From Gordionus sp. m RMFG-2023 (taxonomy: Eukaryota > Nematomorpha > Gordioida > Chordodea > Parachordodidae), in the NCBI RefSeq assembly GCF_954871325.1, contig NC_088777.1, positions 1,798,001 through 1,862,000 on the forward strand: a stretch of 64,000 nucleotides of DNA, in the 5' to 3' direction. The translations under genes were made by a program, and so were the position numbers. Shown one piece after another: positions 11,148 through 22,858 of this stretch. The number at the start of each line of letters is the position of its first letter. The first letter of the stretch is position 1. The notes below the pieces were generated by a model. That model was not told the origin of the DNA. It made no database searches and worked only from the letters and a program-made list of their open reading frames with translations.

Positions 11148-14100
11148 ATGAAGGTGATGATTGGGGGAAACTGCCCAATGTAAAATATACCCCAGCTGAG
11201 CTTCTGGCAAAGGACATTGGTTCTCATCTACTTCAAGTTTAAAAAATATATATATACATTATTTTAACTAAATTATCTCGGGGAATGTATGGAAAAAAAT
11301 GGTAAGGATCTCTGTTTGAATAAAGATTACCATCTTCCCACTCATCTAATTTTGTTTTCTTTGCCATTCCTTAGAGCCCCTGACAACTCGCCTAATATAA
11401 AAAAAAACTCTTTGATTTTTAGCATTTTTTTTTTACTTTTTACTAATAATTATGATTTAAATAATGTATAAATGCTCATATTTTTTCTTTAGACTTTAGA
11501 AGGATTCTTATTCATCATATCTCCCGACGGGAAAATTGTGTACATCTCCGAAACTGCATCCGTCCATTTAGGGTTATCTCAGGTTAATTATCATTTATTT
11601 ATTCCCCATTTACATATATATATATTTTTTTTATATTAAAACATTTTGAGAGCGGATTATAGATATTTAATTTAAGAACTATATTTTCTGAGATTTTAGG
11701 GATTAGATTCCCCATTTTCTAAGCTATAAATCAATACTAATTCTATGCTTATCAAGTCAAAAAAAAAAGGATATTGTTCAAGGTGTAAAAAGTGTCCGTA
11801 GCATCTAAAAAACCTTATTTTTTTAAAAAATTCTTTTAAATCCACTTTCCCACTTATTTGAAAAAAAAATTCTGATTCATTTTTTGTTAGCAATTATCCT
11901 TATATACGTCTATCTTTTATTTACAGGTGGAATTAACGGGCAATAGTGTATACGATTATATTCACACTGAAGATCACGAAGAAATAACTAACATACTAAC
12001 CCCGGAACTCGATAAAATATCTGATACAAATAAAGGTATTGATATAATAAATTGATTTTTTTTTTTAAAAAAACACTAAAGATGATTATAAATACATTAT
12101 AATTATAATTATAATTAATTATATAAACAATATATATATCGGAGATTTGAAGAGGTACTATTTGCAAGGACCGGGTGCGGATACTTTTTTTTAAAAAAAA
12201 TTTCGGCACCGGCCCGGGTTTTATGATTTCAGGCCCGGCTCGGATTGTTTTTTTTTTTAAAAATATATTATATTTATTTTTTAATTTTATTTTTTTTTGG
12301 TTTTAAAACATACAAGATTATTCGTTGGTAAAAGATTTTTGTATACGTATGAAATGCGTGTTAGCGAAAAGAAATGCTGGATTGACTAGCAATGGATACA
12401 AAGTTAGTAAAAAAATAAATAAATTGAAACTTAAGGAAATGTAAAATATAGATTTCTAAGGTTACCTATAGAGTCCTTTAACACGGGGGAAGAGGGGAGT
12501 GATTAAGAAGCAATTCGGTTATTAAAATTGTAGGGTGAGGGGGGGGGGGGGTTAACTTGGGGAGGATGGTATACATTCTTAGGTACAGATAGTCAATATT
12601 CCTTTTTTTTGGAATAATTATAGTCATCGGGGGAATTCATTCTCACTGGATTAAGGGAGAGTGGGTCCTAGAGAGCCCTGGTTAGCTTTCCTCATAGAAA
12701 CATTGATATAACACAATTATTCATGGCATCCATTTTTTTAAATTTGAATTTTTTTATTTTATATAACGCATCATTAGGTCATCCATTGCACAGGGTATCT
12801 GAAAGTTAAATGTCCTGCTAAACCCCCAAAACATACCGCTATAGTAGAAAATGAAGTTTCCTCCAGGGTAATAGGTTTATTAGCGGTTGCCTATTCCTTT
12901 CCCGCCAGCGCTGTCACTGAAATCAAGTTACAGAGTGACATGTTTATGATGAGAACAAGCTTAGATCTCAAGCTCATATTCTTGGATTCGAAGTTAATCT
13001 CTTTTATTAGCTTGTTACAGCCGTGAGGCTGTCTCCCATTTCGAACAGCTGTTTGGCCTTGAACTAAACAACTCGTGAACTAGGACACACCCTATTCTGG
13101 TTCGCTTTAAGTATTCGGGGGGGGGGGGCAATTTCATTTCTAGTTTTTTTCGTTTTTTTTTATTAAAATTATATCTTTTTAAGCAAAAAAAAAATCAAAT
13201 TCGGCAACATATTGAATGCTTAATAAGTTGCAGTGGCGTAGCTAGAAATTTTCTTTAGAGGGGTCCATACATATAAAAGCTGGGCCCTTTTGCCCGGCCT
13301 TCAGCCGGGTTTATCTTACAAATCATAACCATATCTTCAATAATATATAATAAATATATTTTTTAAATGCATCAATAATAAGTTATTTATAATTTAGTAG
13401 ATTATTCTCAATGACTTTATAATAATACTATCCAGAATAATTTCAATAGTAATATAATTGATATAAAATCACTTTTAAGTCTTTTGAACGTATAATCTAA
13501 AAAAAAAATTTTCTTTGGGAGGAGTCCAAACCCGAAAACCACCCCCGTAGCTACGCCACTGATAAGTTGACTAGACTAATCATTGCAGTTTAGCCCTAAA
13601 ATATCATCATATGTTTCTGCGAATTAATATTTATATTCCTCTTATTAGTGTTGTTGGACGGCTCGATTTGAACCGGTTTTTAAAAGTGGCCAACTCACTA
13701 TTATTAGTCAGGAAAATATAACACTAAGCGTCAAGATTTCGCCCAACAGATGTTCAATCCTATGTGCCATCGAGAAATCTTTAAACTTACATCATATTTT
13801 TTTTTGGATAAAATATTGAGTTAGCCATTTTTAAACAACGCTACCTCTTATTTTAGTTATTTACAAAAATCTTTGAAATCACTCAACTAATTCTAATAAA
13901 ATCATAATTTACCGAAAAGTGGTATTTTATTAAAATGTATTTTTTTTAGTCAGAAAGTAACGAATTTCCAAAAAGCGATCCTTTGGAGAAATCATTGGAA
14001 TCTCCCAATGTCCGAATTTAATTTCTTTTTTTTTAATTTAAAAGGATTAATTTATTCAAAAAAACCAATATTTGGAAAAATATATTAAATGAAACCTATA

Positions 14101-17100
14101 ATAAATTATATATTAAACACATATATAAGGGTCACATCCTTGATTGGGTACGAACCTCAGGATTTGGTAGAAAAAAGTCTGTATCAATTTGTGCACACCT
14201 CTGACTTGAAAGCTTTGCAAAAGTCTCACCTTACATGTAATTTTAGAAAATAAAACATTATAATTATGTGATAATCATTAAGAGGGGTTATAATATAAGT
14301 TGAGTGTAATTTGTCTATAGTCATATATATATAATAATTATTATAAATTATACTTACATTGTTCAATGGATTTATTAAACAAAAAAAAATGTCGTAAATA
14401 AGTGATTATAATAATTTTAAAAAAAAAAGATTTAAAACTATTCCCTTAATGAATTTAAGGAGCATAAATTGTCGGTCTAGAATAGAAATGCTCCATTCGT
14501 AATTTTTAAACATGGGCCGGGCCGGATTTTAATTTTTTGAATATACCCGGGCCGGACCGGGTTGATTTAGAACTGGATAAAAAATTATTTGCCAAAATTA
14601 TAGCTCTCACATAATTGATCAAAATAAGGTTTTCCTATTATTTGATTTTAAAACTTTAAATGTTGATTTTCTCATTTTTTTAAACATTTGAGCAAAGTGA
14701 AGAGCATTCCTATTCTAGGAGCCGATGAAATATTGAGTATACAGTAAATAATATTTTTTATACAATGATTAAAGTACTTAAGAAAGGACAAGTTAGAACG
14801 CCTTATTACAGATTCATGACTGTGAATAACGGATGGGTGTGGATTCAAAGTCATTGCACCATCGTTCACAACAACAGATCATCCAGGCCGCATTGCATAG
14901 TTAACGTGAATTATGTCTTGAGGTATATATATATAAATATTACGAATGTATACGTGGTATATATTTTGAAAGCTTTATTTTGGGTAGTAATAATAAATTT
15001 TAAAGAAAATAATTATCTTATAGTTTAATATACGTTTGCTAGCGTCAATATGTTTCCAGGCAATGTATTATTTTTTTTTTCAACTTTAAATCGTTTTTTA
15101 GAGTATGATTTCCGGAAATATACTCTATCAGTGGCGTAGCTAGGAATTTTTCTTAGAGGGGGTCCATACATATAAAAGCGGGGGCTTCGCCCCCAAACCC
15201 CCTTAAACGGGCCTTCGGCCGGGTTTATCTTACAAATCATAACCATATCTTCGATAATATATAATAAATATATTTTTTTAAATGCATCAATAATAAGTTA
15301 TTTATAATTTAGTAGATTATTCTCAATGACTTTATAATAATACTATCCAGAATAATTTCAATAGTAATATAATTGATATAAAATCACTTTTAAGTCTTTT
15401 GAACGTATAATCTAAAAAAAAATTGCTCTGGGAGGGGTCCAAACCCAAAAACCACCCCCGTAGCTACGCCACTGTACTCTATAATGTTTGGAATACCCTT
15501 ATAAATTTCAGACAATTTATGCCATAAACTTTAGAACTTAATTAAAATTTATATTGTCTACAATTCATAAGATAAGGTATTCCAAACATGATGGAATACA
15601 TTCCTGTAAAATCCGATCTTTAGATATTACAAACCGGGCTCATTATATGATTCAAAGTTGTAAAAATAACACATCCCCCCCCCCCCCCGGAATAAAACCC
15701 ATTGACGCTTACGACATTTTATAAATGAATGTCTTCCACTTATTAATTAAACCTTTTGACAAATGAGCACTGTTATAAATGGATATTTATTTATTGTTTA
15801 TTAATGTTTTGTAAAAAAAAAAAAAAAAAAAAAATCAAATATATTTCCAACAAAAAGTAAACACGATTCGGAAAACTTATCGATGGACGAAATTAGAAAG
15901 CAAAATTACTCTTTACATCCACCAGGGCTGGATATTCTGAATAATCCTTCGAAGATGTCGGCCGAACACAATGCTATCGCCTCCGGAGGTAGGGGCGATT
16001 TATATAGAAGTAGTAACGACCCACTTAATACACTCAAAATAAATGTAAATCATAAGACAACGTCAGAAATGCGAGCGTTATCGGAACAACAAAAAAGCTT
16101 GAGGTCTTCTTCGGCGAAAAGCGCATCTTCTAATGTTAGAGATATTCACGATACTCCGAAAAAGAAAAGAATCGAAACTTCTAAATTAAACCAAACTCGT
16201 ATTCCCGAAAAGAGCTCATTGCTAACTTCTTACAGTGACACCGATAATCGTATCGCTGAAAACCAACGCAGCTTAGCAATAAATACCGACATCTCCAGGA
16301 ATTCTTCGAAAGGTTTATATGATCGCTTAAATACGGGAGCATGCCCACCTAACGATCTTTCGCAGCAATACAATTATATCGAAAATTTTTCTACTTCTCG
16401 TAATAATAAATGTCATCATCCTCGTGAAAATGACAGCAGAGATACATTTCCCAAAAGCCAATTTTATTCCCCTCATCCGTATATCTCGCATGCCACTCTT
16501 CATTCGGGATGGGAAAATTATCAAAATCAATCAATATGCCATGATCCTAATGTAAGCGTGGTGCCCGGTTTGCACCACCTATACCCGAAAGATAAGTTGA
16601 TACGTAAAATTTCGTCGGCAGACGTTAAAAGAAGACTACTACCGACACATTATCCAACCCTCGTAAAAGAACGAACCGAAAATAAATTATCGAAATTTGA
16701 CAGCTGCTTATACAACGAGGAAAATACGTTTAAAAATAAAAGGGCAATCCCTATTAGTCATAATAACGGTAATTTAAAAAAAAAGTTATCAAATATTATT
16801 ATATTTCTTATCTATATATAATTTATATATATCAGGCACGTAACCAATAGGGGGAAAGGGGGAAATTCCCCCCCCCATCGCAAATTTGACTATTTTCATA
16901 AATATCCTTTTAAGCTAATAAAAATTTTACCCCCCCCCCCTCCCACCAATCAAAAATTTATAAATATTTGAATATCAATTTTCAAAAATATTATTCAAAA
17001 ATATTAATAAAATGGAAAAATATTTGGTCAAAGAGATTGAAATCAAACGATAATATATAAATAAGGCTGAGCATGAAAAAAAGTAATGTGTCGTCAGCAG

Positions 17101-19240
17101 CGATATCATTATTGAATTCAATTGATCAATCAGAGTTTATCATTGCTGCTAGTTGCATCAATAAATTATTTTTAGCTCACTACTTTGTAGAAATTTACAA
17201 AATCCAAATTTAGATTTGGTTCAGGTTATTGATTTGGCGGAAAATATACATGAACAGGTAGATACAATAAGAATGAATGTAGATAAATATTTTCATAATA
17301 TTTATCTAGACGTTGAATCGAAAGCTAAATTTTATGATATAACACTAATTAAACCTCGTCTAGCACCTAGGCCATTATTGAGATGAAAATAAATATTGGC
17401 TCAACTGAAGAATATTATAAAATATCCATTTTCTACTTTTTTATCGCAAATAAAAGTACGGTTTTTAGCTAAAAAACAAGTCTTTAACAATCTTCAAGTT
17501 TTATTACCCAAAGATCCTTCTTCATTTTCTAATGCCATTGGTAAAATTAAATATTTAGAAAAATTTTATTCCTATGAGATTGATACTGAAATAAATTTAA
17601 TCAGTGAATTCGAATTGTGGTATAAATATTTATACGTTTAGCTATTTTACCTGAGCATGCTATTGATGCTCTCAATCGGTGTAAAGAAACCTTGGCTCAA
17701 TTTCCTAATATTTTGAAGTTGTTTTATTTTCTTGCATGTTTGCCTATTACAACATGTACGAATGAAAGGACTTTTTCCAACTTGAGAAGGTTGAAAACAT
17801 ATTTACGAAGTACTGAATCTCGGCTAAATGGGTAAATATACACAGAGATTTGGTTCCAACGACAAACGAAATAATTAAAAATCTTGTATTTGATAAGAAG
17901 TTAAAAAAACTTGTTAATTTAATTATTTTCTAGTCAATAACACACTACTATTAGTATTTTCAATAAAAAAATTACATTCTACTTATATTGTATGAAAATT
18001 TAAGGTTGAGGCTAGTTTTTAAAGCAAATTTTATAAAAAAAAAATGACATTACACTTTATTTCAACTTTACATTTAAAAAAACCTTTATTAAATATAATA
18101 TACCTAACTTGAAATAATAAAAAATAGGCTTGTAATATCCTATCCATAAGCACGAATTAGTAAATAATAGTTAAAAATAGAATTATAATTATTATTAAAT
18201 AATGAATAATTTCCCCCCCCCCCTATAAAAAAATCCTGGACACGCCACTGATATATATGTTAGCTGCAATGTATTATATTTTCAACTTTAAATCATTTTT
18301 TTTGAGAGCGTTTTTTTTAAATTCAAAAATTTGCCTACTTCGTAAATTTTTTGTAATATATTGTCATGAACTTTTGAACTTATCACAATTTATTATTGGG
18401 TTTTCCCATAGTTTTTTTTATATAAATTATGAATGACTCAAAAATAGTGTTGTTTAAACGGATCGGTTTGAGTCGATTTTTAAAAACGGTCAACTCAATA
18501 TTTTAGCCGGAAAAATATTGCCTACGCCTCGAGATTTCGCTTAATAGATGTCCTAACCTTTGTTCCTTCCGCAATCATAATCTCGAGGCTTTGCGTAATA
18601 TTATTTGGAAGAAATATTAAGTTACTCAAAAGTTAAAAGGGTAATTTTGTGAAATTCATATAAGATATTCCAAACATGAATCGAATATATTTCCGGTAAA
18701 ATTATATTTTTCAAATTTACGAGCTACGGAAAAAAAATACAATGCCGATAACATATGGTTTTCGGATATTAATCGGGTTTCTATCACACACATATTTGAT
18801 TTCATATTATATGCTCAATTATATTCTAAGGAGATATTTGCCATAATATTACTAGGAATGTTAATATATTTTTGGCATTGTGTAACCGTTTTCAGAATTT
18901 TATCCAATCAGCGCGTTCTGACAAATATTTACAATTAATTATATTTCTTTTAATTAAAGAAAGTCCCTTCTCCTACTACAACAAAGGTCTCAACATATCG
19001 CCTATAAGTGGAGACACCTCGGACGAAACCACCGACGGGTTTTTTAAGAAGGCTAAATACAAGAATTTTTCGGATACCAATTGTAAGAAATCGACAATCG
19101 ATATATCGACAAACCCTTTTCCGTTAAATGGCATATTACTGGATGCCAATAAATTGTTGGAGAGATTAGTCACTCCCCCAGATTCGCTAATAAATGGCTT
19201 TACAGATAATGACGTCAAACATTCCTATTGCAGGGAGTAA
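11148..19240 (+). CDS. sim: Single-minded-like bHLH-PAS transcription factor, N-terminus missing
   Basis: PAS-domain transcription factor of the Single-minded type, which in animals pairs with ARNT/Tango to control midline and neural genes. Nine visible exons with consistent phases: 11148-11236, 11493-11582, 11927-12035, 12317-12402, 12778-12992, 14130-14236, 14775-14922, 15858-16768 and 18960-19240 (stop TAA). They encode about 677 residues. PAS-A starts in exon 2, where [20 protein letters not shown] is nearly identical to animal Sim and unlike Trachealess. PAS-B spans exons 5-7 ([50 protein letters not shown]). Exon 8 is a long Ser/Asn/Lys-rich tail with a possible nuclear signal KKKRIE, and it is not conserved. 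The first exon starts mid-codon with GDDWGKLP, the residues that normally follow the bHLH region, so the bHLH exon is upstream or outside the window. Borders were placed by eye. Confidence 0.9.
12138..12260. mobile_element. CCCGG-rich element family F, degenerate, in sim intron 3
   Basis: Begins near GGAGATTTGAAGAGGTACTA and carries paired ACCGGGT and CCGGCCCGGG blocks separated by a T/A-rich stretch. It resembles the end of the family F copies at 33 and 52.9 kb. The right end was not resolved. Confidence 0.5.
13231..13561. mobile_element. hAT MITE (CAGTGGCGTAGC family), copy 1
   Basis: Terminal inverted repeats CAGTGGCGTAGCTAG and GTAGCTACGCCACTG, flanked by a perfect 8-bp duplication ATAAGTTG at 13223-13230 and 13562-13569. 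At 331 bp it has no coding capacity. It lies in sim intron 5. The ends and duplication are diagnostic of the hAT superfamily. Confidence 0.93.
13646..13843. mobile_element. Palindromic MITE family B, copy 3
   Basis: Runs from TAGTGTTGTTGGACGGCTC to TTTTTAAACAACGCTA. A perfect 8-bp duplication CCTCTTAT flanks it at 13638-13645 and 13844-13851. It lies in sim intron 5, about 80 bp after the CAGTGGCGTAGC MITE. Confidence 0.88.
14505..14590. mobile_element. CCCGG-rich element family F, fragment in sim intron 6
   Basis: Short segment with GGGCCGGGCCGGAT and CCCGGGCCGGACCGGGTTG separated by T-rich sequence, as in the other family F copies. The ends were not defined. Confidence 0.5.
15030..15700. 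mobile_element. Fold-back element family C, copy 1, split by a hAT MITE
   Basis: Two inverted halves: TTCAACTTTAAATCGTTTTTT then a CCGGAAAT block on the left, and TTCCAAACATGATGGAATA then CCTGTAAAATCCGATC on the right. The CAGTGGCGTAGC MITE at 15129-15474 is inserted between TACTCTAT duplications, so it is younger than this element. It lies in sim intron 7. Confidence 0.7.
15129..15474. mobile_element. hAT MITE (CAGTGGCGTAGC family), copy 2, nested
   Basis: Same family as the copy at 13231, with matching interior (TCTTACAAATCATAACCATA and the ACTTTTAAGTCTTTTGAACG block). Terminal repeats are CAGTGGCGTAGCTAG and CTACGCCACTG. A perfect duplication TACTCTAT lies at 15121-15128 and 15475-15482. 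It is inserted in fold-back element C copy 1. Confidence 0.94.
16833..18250 (+). mobile_element. Decayed hAT transposon with transposase relic, in sim intron 8
   Basis: Ends CAGGCACGTAACCA and TGGACACGCCACTG form worn terminal inverted repeats, flanked by a perfect 8-bp duplication ATATATAT at 16825-16832 and 18251-18258. Plus-strand fragments from about 17100 to 17930 match the C-terminal half of hAT transposases of the ZMYM1-like type. The clearest is [20 protein letters not shown] followed by [20 protein letters not shown] and NIHRDLVPT, which is the hAT dimerisation region with its A/N-ER-x-FS motif. Stops and frameshifts interrupt the reading, and the N-terminal zinc finger was not seen. 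C/G tracts lie next to both ends. Confidence 0.88.
18255..18754. mobile_element. Fold-back element family C, copy 2, with family B MITE nested inside
   Basis: Left end TATGTTAGCTGCAATG mirrors the right end ACAATGCCGATAACATA. Inner mirrored blocks are TTCAACTTTAAATCATTTT, and on the right GATATTCCAAACATG and ATTTCCGGTAAAAT. The decayed hAT element abuts its left end. A family B MITE is inserted at 18445-18624. Confidence 0.75.
18445..18624. mobile_element. Palindromic MITE family B, copy 4 (right end worn)
   Basis: Starts TAGTGTTGTTTAAACGG and ends around AAATATTAAGTTA. The flanks CTCAAAAA and CTCAAAAG are a likely 8-bp duplication. It interrupts fold-back element C copy 2. Confidence 0.75.
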
Positions 19241-21827
19241 AAAAAAATAAATAATGATAAAATCGTATACACGGAAACTTTCATGGAATGAGAATGGATA
19301 AAATAAAAATGACAATCAATATCTAATATACAATTGGTAGATGCAATATTATTCAGTTTTCGGATTGACAGATTTCAATCAACGCATAATAATTGATTAT
19401 TTACATTTGGATAATTAATAATCTAAAAAAAATAGAAAAAAATTAAGTTTTAAAAATTAATTCACAAAATAATTAAATATATATATATATTTATAAACTT
19501 TCAAGAGGAAAAAAAAATATAAAATAATGCATATTTTTATAAATAAGTCTATATATTATTTATTAATTTATATATTTTATGTTAGTAACTGGAGCACATG
19601 CATAAACTGTAGAAAATAAAAATCAGAATATACGAAATCTTTATAATTTATCAAAAAATAGGAACTTAATTAAAATCCTATTATAATATTGTGTGTCCTA
19701 AATGTGACTTCACAAAAAAAATTTTTATATCATAAAGTTTCAACCATAACGGGATATTTTAACAAATTGTGGGTAGGGAAAGCAATTGATCTAAACTTCG
19801 ATCGTCAACTTTTTTTTCTTCTTGTTTTTAAGTTACTGAACATTAAATTCACTTTTTCACGACCTAGTTAGATTAGGCAGTATCACTTGCTTCATTTTAC
19901 TTTGTATCTTAAATTATAAGTTACTTTTTAGTATCTTCAGTTATAAGTTACTTTTTTATGTATCTTAGTCACAATATGCTATTTATGTCTTAGAACGAAA
20001 TACCTTTTGATTTTTAATCTTTGGCAAACTTTTGTATTTTTCTATTTAGCTAATCTAGAAAGTATATTCTATTTACAGCTAAGATCAATGGAATAGCTAA
20101 AAAATTTCGTGAGGGGAAGGGAAGGTGGGTGGTCAAAATTTTTTAATATATGAGGGGTGGTAGACGTGATCTAGTGTCTAAGGAATTTTAAAAAAATATA
20201 GTTTATTATTTGATATGCTTTTGTATTATTTGAATAATTAATTATCTTTTTTTTTAAGAAAGTATATTTTAATTTAATGACAGTTAAAAAGTTAATTTCT
20301 AAAAAATAGATATGCTTTCAGAACTAGGAACGAATGCTTCTCAAAGTTGCTTTAACTGAGATAAGCATTTAAACACCTTTTCGACCAAATAATAATTTGT
20401 AATATCCCTGATATGAGATCACATATAATAGTTATATTTTAAATTCATATTTAAATAGTATTTAAAATGTGTACGTATAAAGTATCTTAAAACTTTTTTG
20501 GTGAAATTGTTTGAATTCTAATGACAAGCCCATATTCTCCGTGGATCTTTAAATCTTGAATGTGATTTATAGATAGTTATTAATATAATAAATATCTATA
20601 AATTGGGTTCTAGATGTTCAGGGTAAGCGTAAATTTCATTATGGCATGATATATATAAAATAACAGTTTTTAGTTAATTATCTTGAAATTAAACTTGCAA
20701 AAGTACAACGAAAATATATTATTTATTCCCTACAAAATTGGTCTCTAAGATTTCTTTCCACAATTAAAATGTGCCTGAACCATTAAAACATCATGGTATA
20801 AAATGAAAAGATTGATATAAAATTATACTAGTGGAAAGGTACGGTTCATTTTCAGCGCGAAAGGCAAAGTTTTAATTTTTTTTAAAAACGTATTGAGATC
20901 GCGACCCTGATTTTTTAAAATAAATAATTAATAAGATACGTTTTCAGTGATTGATTGATTAAGGTTATAGATATTATGATTCATCATGATATCTTGATAT
21001 GTGTAATATATTTTAAGAAATACAATTAAATGAAATAGTTTATAAATTCTATTGGTAAACTAGGCTAAACCAAGGTTCGATACAAATGATTGTCACCTGC
21101 CTGACTTCTATTATTGCCGTCTCGCGTATAATGTCCTTCAGAGGTGTGGTTGTTTTTTATATAATCTTATATATGTATATCAAATACACGTCCGCGAATC
21201 AACCGTCAACCGAAGCTCTGGTTCAATCAGTGGCGGGAACAGTTTTTTCTTCTATAAGCAAATTTTGACGAGGTTGCGGTAAAATTAAAATGGTCGCAAT
21301 TACTTACGATAAACCATGAATCGATAAGAAAATAAAATTGGTATGTAATTAGAAAGAAGGTAAAGTTAATATTTTTTTTTCGTCTACTTCTTTTTTTCTC
21401 TCGGGCTGTGTCCAAAAACATAAAAAAATTAGATTCACAAACTTTAGAAAACTTTAATGAAAATAAATTAATAAGTTATTTTAAATCGAAAAATAAGAAA
21501 CATGTCCAAAACATAATTCTAAAAACTATTTAAAATTTGTGAAAGTTTTTGATTATAGGCATAGCTTAATATGATTAAAAATATAGTTATTATGCAAAAA
21601 TACAAACCTATTTACTTAATATTAGACTATATAATTGAATTTTCTACAAACAGAATATTTACATTTTAATCCATATAATCACAATTTTTTTTCTTTTTTA
21701 TATAAAAAAAATATATATAAATAAATATGCGTTTTAAGAGGGTTCGGTTCATCACTTAATATATTTAATTTATAAAAAATTTATTTTTTAAATTAAAAAA
21801 AAAATGAATATCGAGATCTATCTGTTT
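19241..21827. other. Spacer after the sim-like gene
   Basis: AATAAA-type A-rich sequence follows the sim stop directly and could serve as the polyadenylation signal. The rest is AT-rich with no recognised element. A 60-codon open frame at 21086-21268 is listed separately. Confidence 0.45.
21086..21268 (+). CDS. Short open frame, hypothetical
   Basis: A 60-codon frame with a hydrophobic N-terminal half (MIVTCLTSIIAV, then VVVFYIILYMYI) that could act as a signal or membrane segment, followed by a polar tail. Base composition between 21086 and 21270 is less AT-rich than the neighbourhood, which is the only argument for coding. No homology was recognised. It may equally be a repeat fragment or chance. 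Confidence 0.15.
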   Translation: MIVTCLTSIIAVSRIMSFRGVVVFYIILYMYIKYTSANQPSTEALVQSVAGTVFSSISKF

Positions 21828-22017
21828 TGTTATTTCCGGTAAATGTGTTATTTTTTTTCCAATTTAAATCACTATTTGAGCGCGTTTTCTTTCTAAATCT
21901 AAAAATCTAATTTTTACCGGAAATGAATGCCGCCATGTTTGGAATCCCTACTCTACGAATTTCAGGCAATTTTTTCCCATGAACCTTTTAAACTTAATTA
22001 TAATTTACAGAGTTGTT

Positions 22018-22163
22018 AAAGGATCTAGGATCCTGTATCTAGATATAAAAATGTGGTATCTATATCTAGATAGATTTTTGATTAAATAATCTGTATCTAG
22101 ATGTTATTTTAGACGTTGTATCTGTATTTAGATCCATTTAAAAAGTATCTTTTAACAACTCTG
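22018..22163. mobile_element. Small hAT MITE with CAGAGTTGTTAAAGGATC ends
   Basis: The 146-bp element has inverted ends CAGAGTTGTTAAAGGAT and ATCTTTTAACAACTCTG, with a perfect duplication ATAATTTA at 22010-22017 and 22164-22171. The interior is built from ATCTAGATA-type palindromic blocks. No coding capacity. Confidence 0.92.
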
Positions 22164-22262
22164 ATAATTTATAATAAATTTTCCATACATTTTTTTTTTA
22201 CATAAATTATAAATCACTCAAAGGGTTATCGGCAAAATTGTCTACAATTCATGAAGATAGGT

Positions 22263-22529
22263 TAATGTTGTTTCGGGCCCATTTTTAAAAAATGGCGAAC
22301 TCCATATTTCTTCCCCAGAAAAATATTACGCAAACCTGAAGACTTTGCTCATAGAAGGAACAAAAGTTTTGACATATATTGTCGAAACCTCGAAGGCTTA
22401 GGCAATATCTTTCTGGCTAAAATATTGAATTAGTTTGTTTTTAAAAACCGGCTCAAAACGAGTTTTTAAAAACCGGCTCTAAACGAGCTTTTAAAAACCG
22501 GCCTCAAAACGAGCCTTTTATCAACTCTA
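22263..22529. mobile_element. Palindromic MITE family B, copy 5, with terminal triplication
   Basis: Starts TAATGTTGTTTCGGGCCC and ends TTTTATCAACTCTA. Near its right end the block TTTAAAAACCGGCTCAAAAC occurs three times in a row (about 22436-22516), so this copy is longer than its relatives. Confidence 0.78.
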
Positions 22530-22858
22530 AGATGAGGATTTCAAACATGATGGGAATATATTTTCCGATTAAATTCCTATTTTTTAAATTTAAACGCGCT
22601 CATGGAAAAAATAAAGCATTGCAGAGGAAAAAAAAAAAAAAATTTTTACGCTTTTATACAAATAAACAAAAAAAAAGAAGACATTTATTTGTCAAAATTC
22701 TTTCGAATGAGAATGTATATATTTTATAAAATATGGTTCTAGGTAAATATATATTTTAATTTATATTTAAAAAAATGGCGCCTAACTTTCGTCTAAATTA
22801 AATAAATATAATATATATATATACATATTTTCAAATTCCATCATATGTTTTTTTTTCT

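Larger units (their letters stand above)
21828..22625. mobile_element. Fold-back element family C, copy 3, carrying two nested MITEs
   Basis: Left arm has TTTCCGGTAAATGTG, TTTGAGCGCGTTTTC, ATTTTTACCGGAAAT and GCCGCCATGTTTGGAAT. The right arm mirrors this with TTCAAACATGATGGGAATAT, TTTTCCGATTAAATTC, TTTAAACGCGCTCATGG and GCATTGCAG. The interior is split by a small hAT MITE at 22018-22163 and by a family B MITE at 22263-22529. Removing both would give an element of about 380 bp, the size of the 35 kb copy. Confidence 0.75.

Noticed and set aside
15025-15246. Minus-strand frame across a hAT MITE
   Set aside because: It spans the junction of two nested non-coding elements, so it cannot be a conserved gene.
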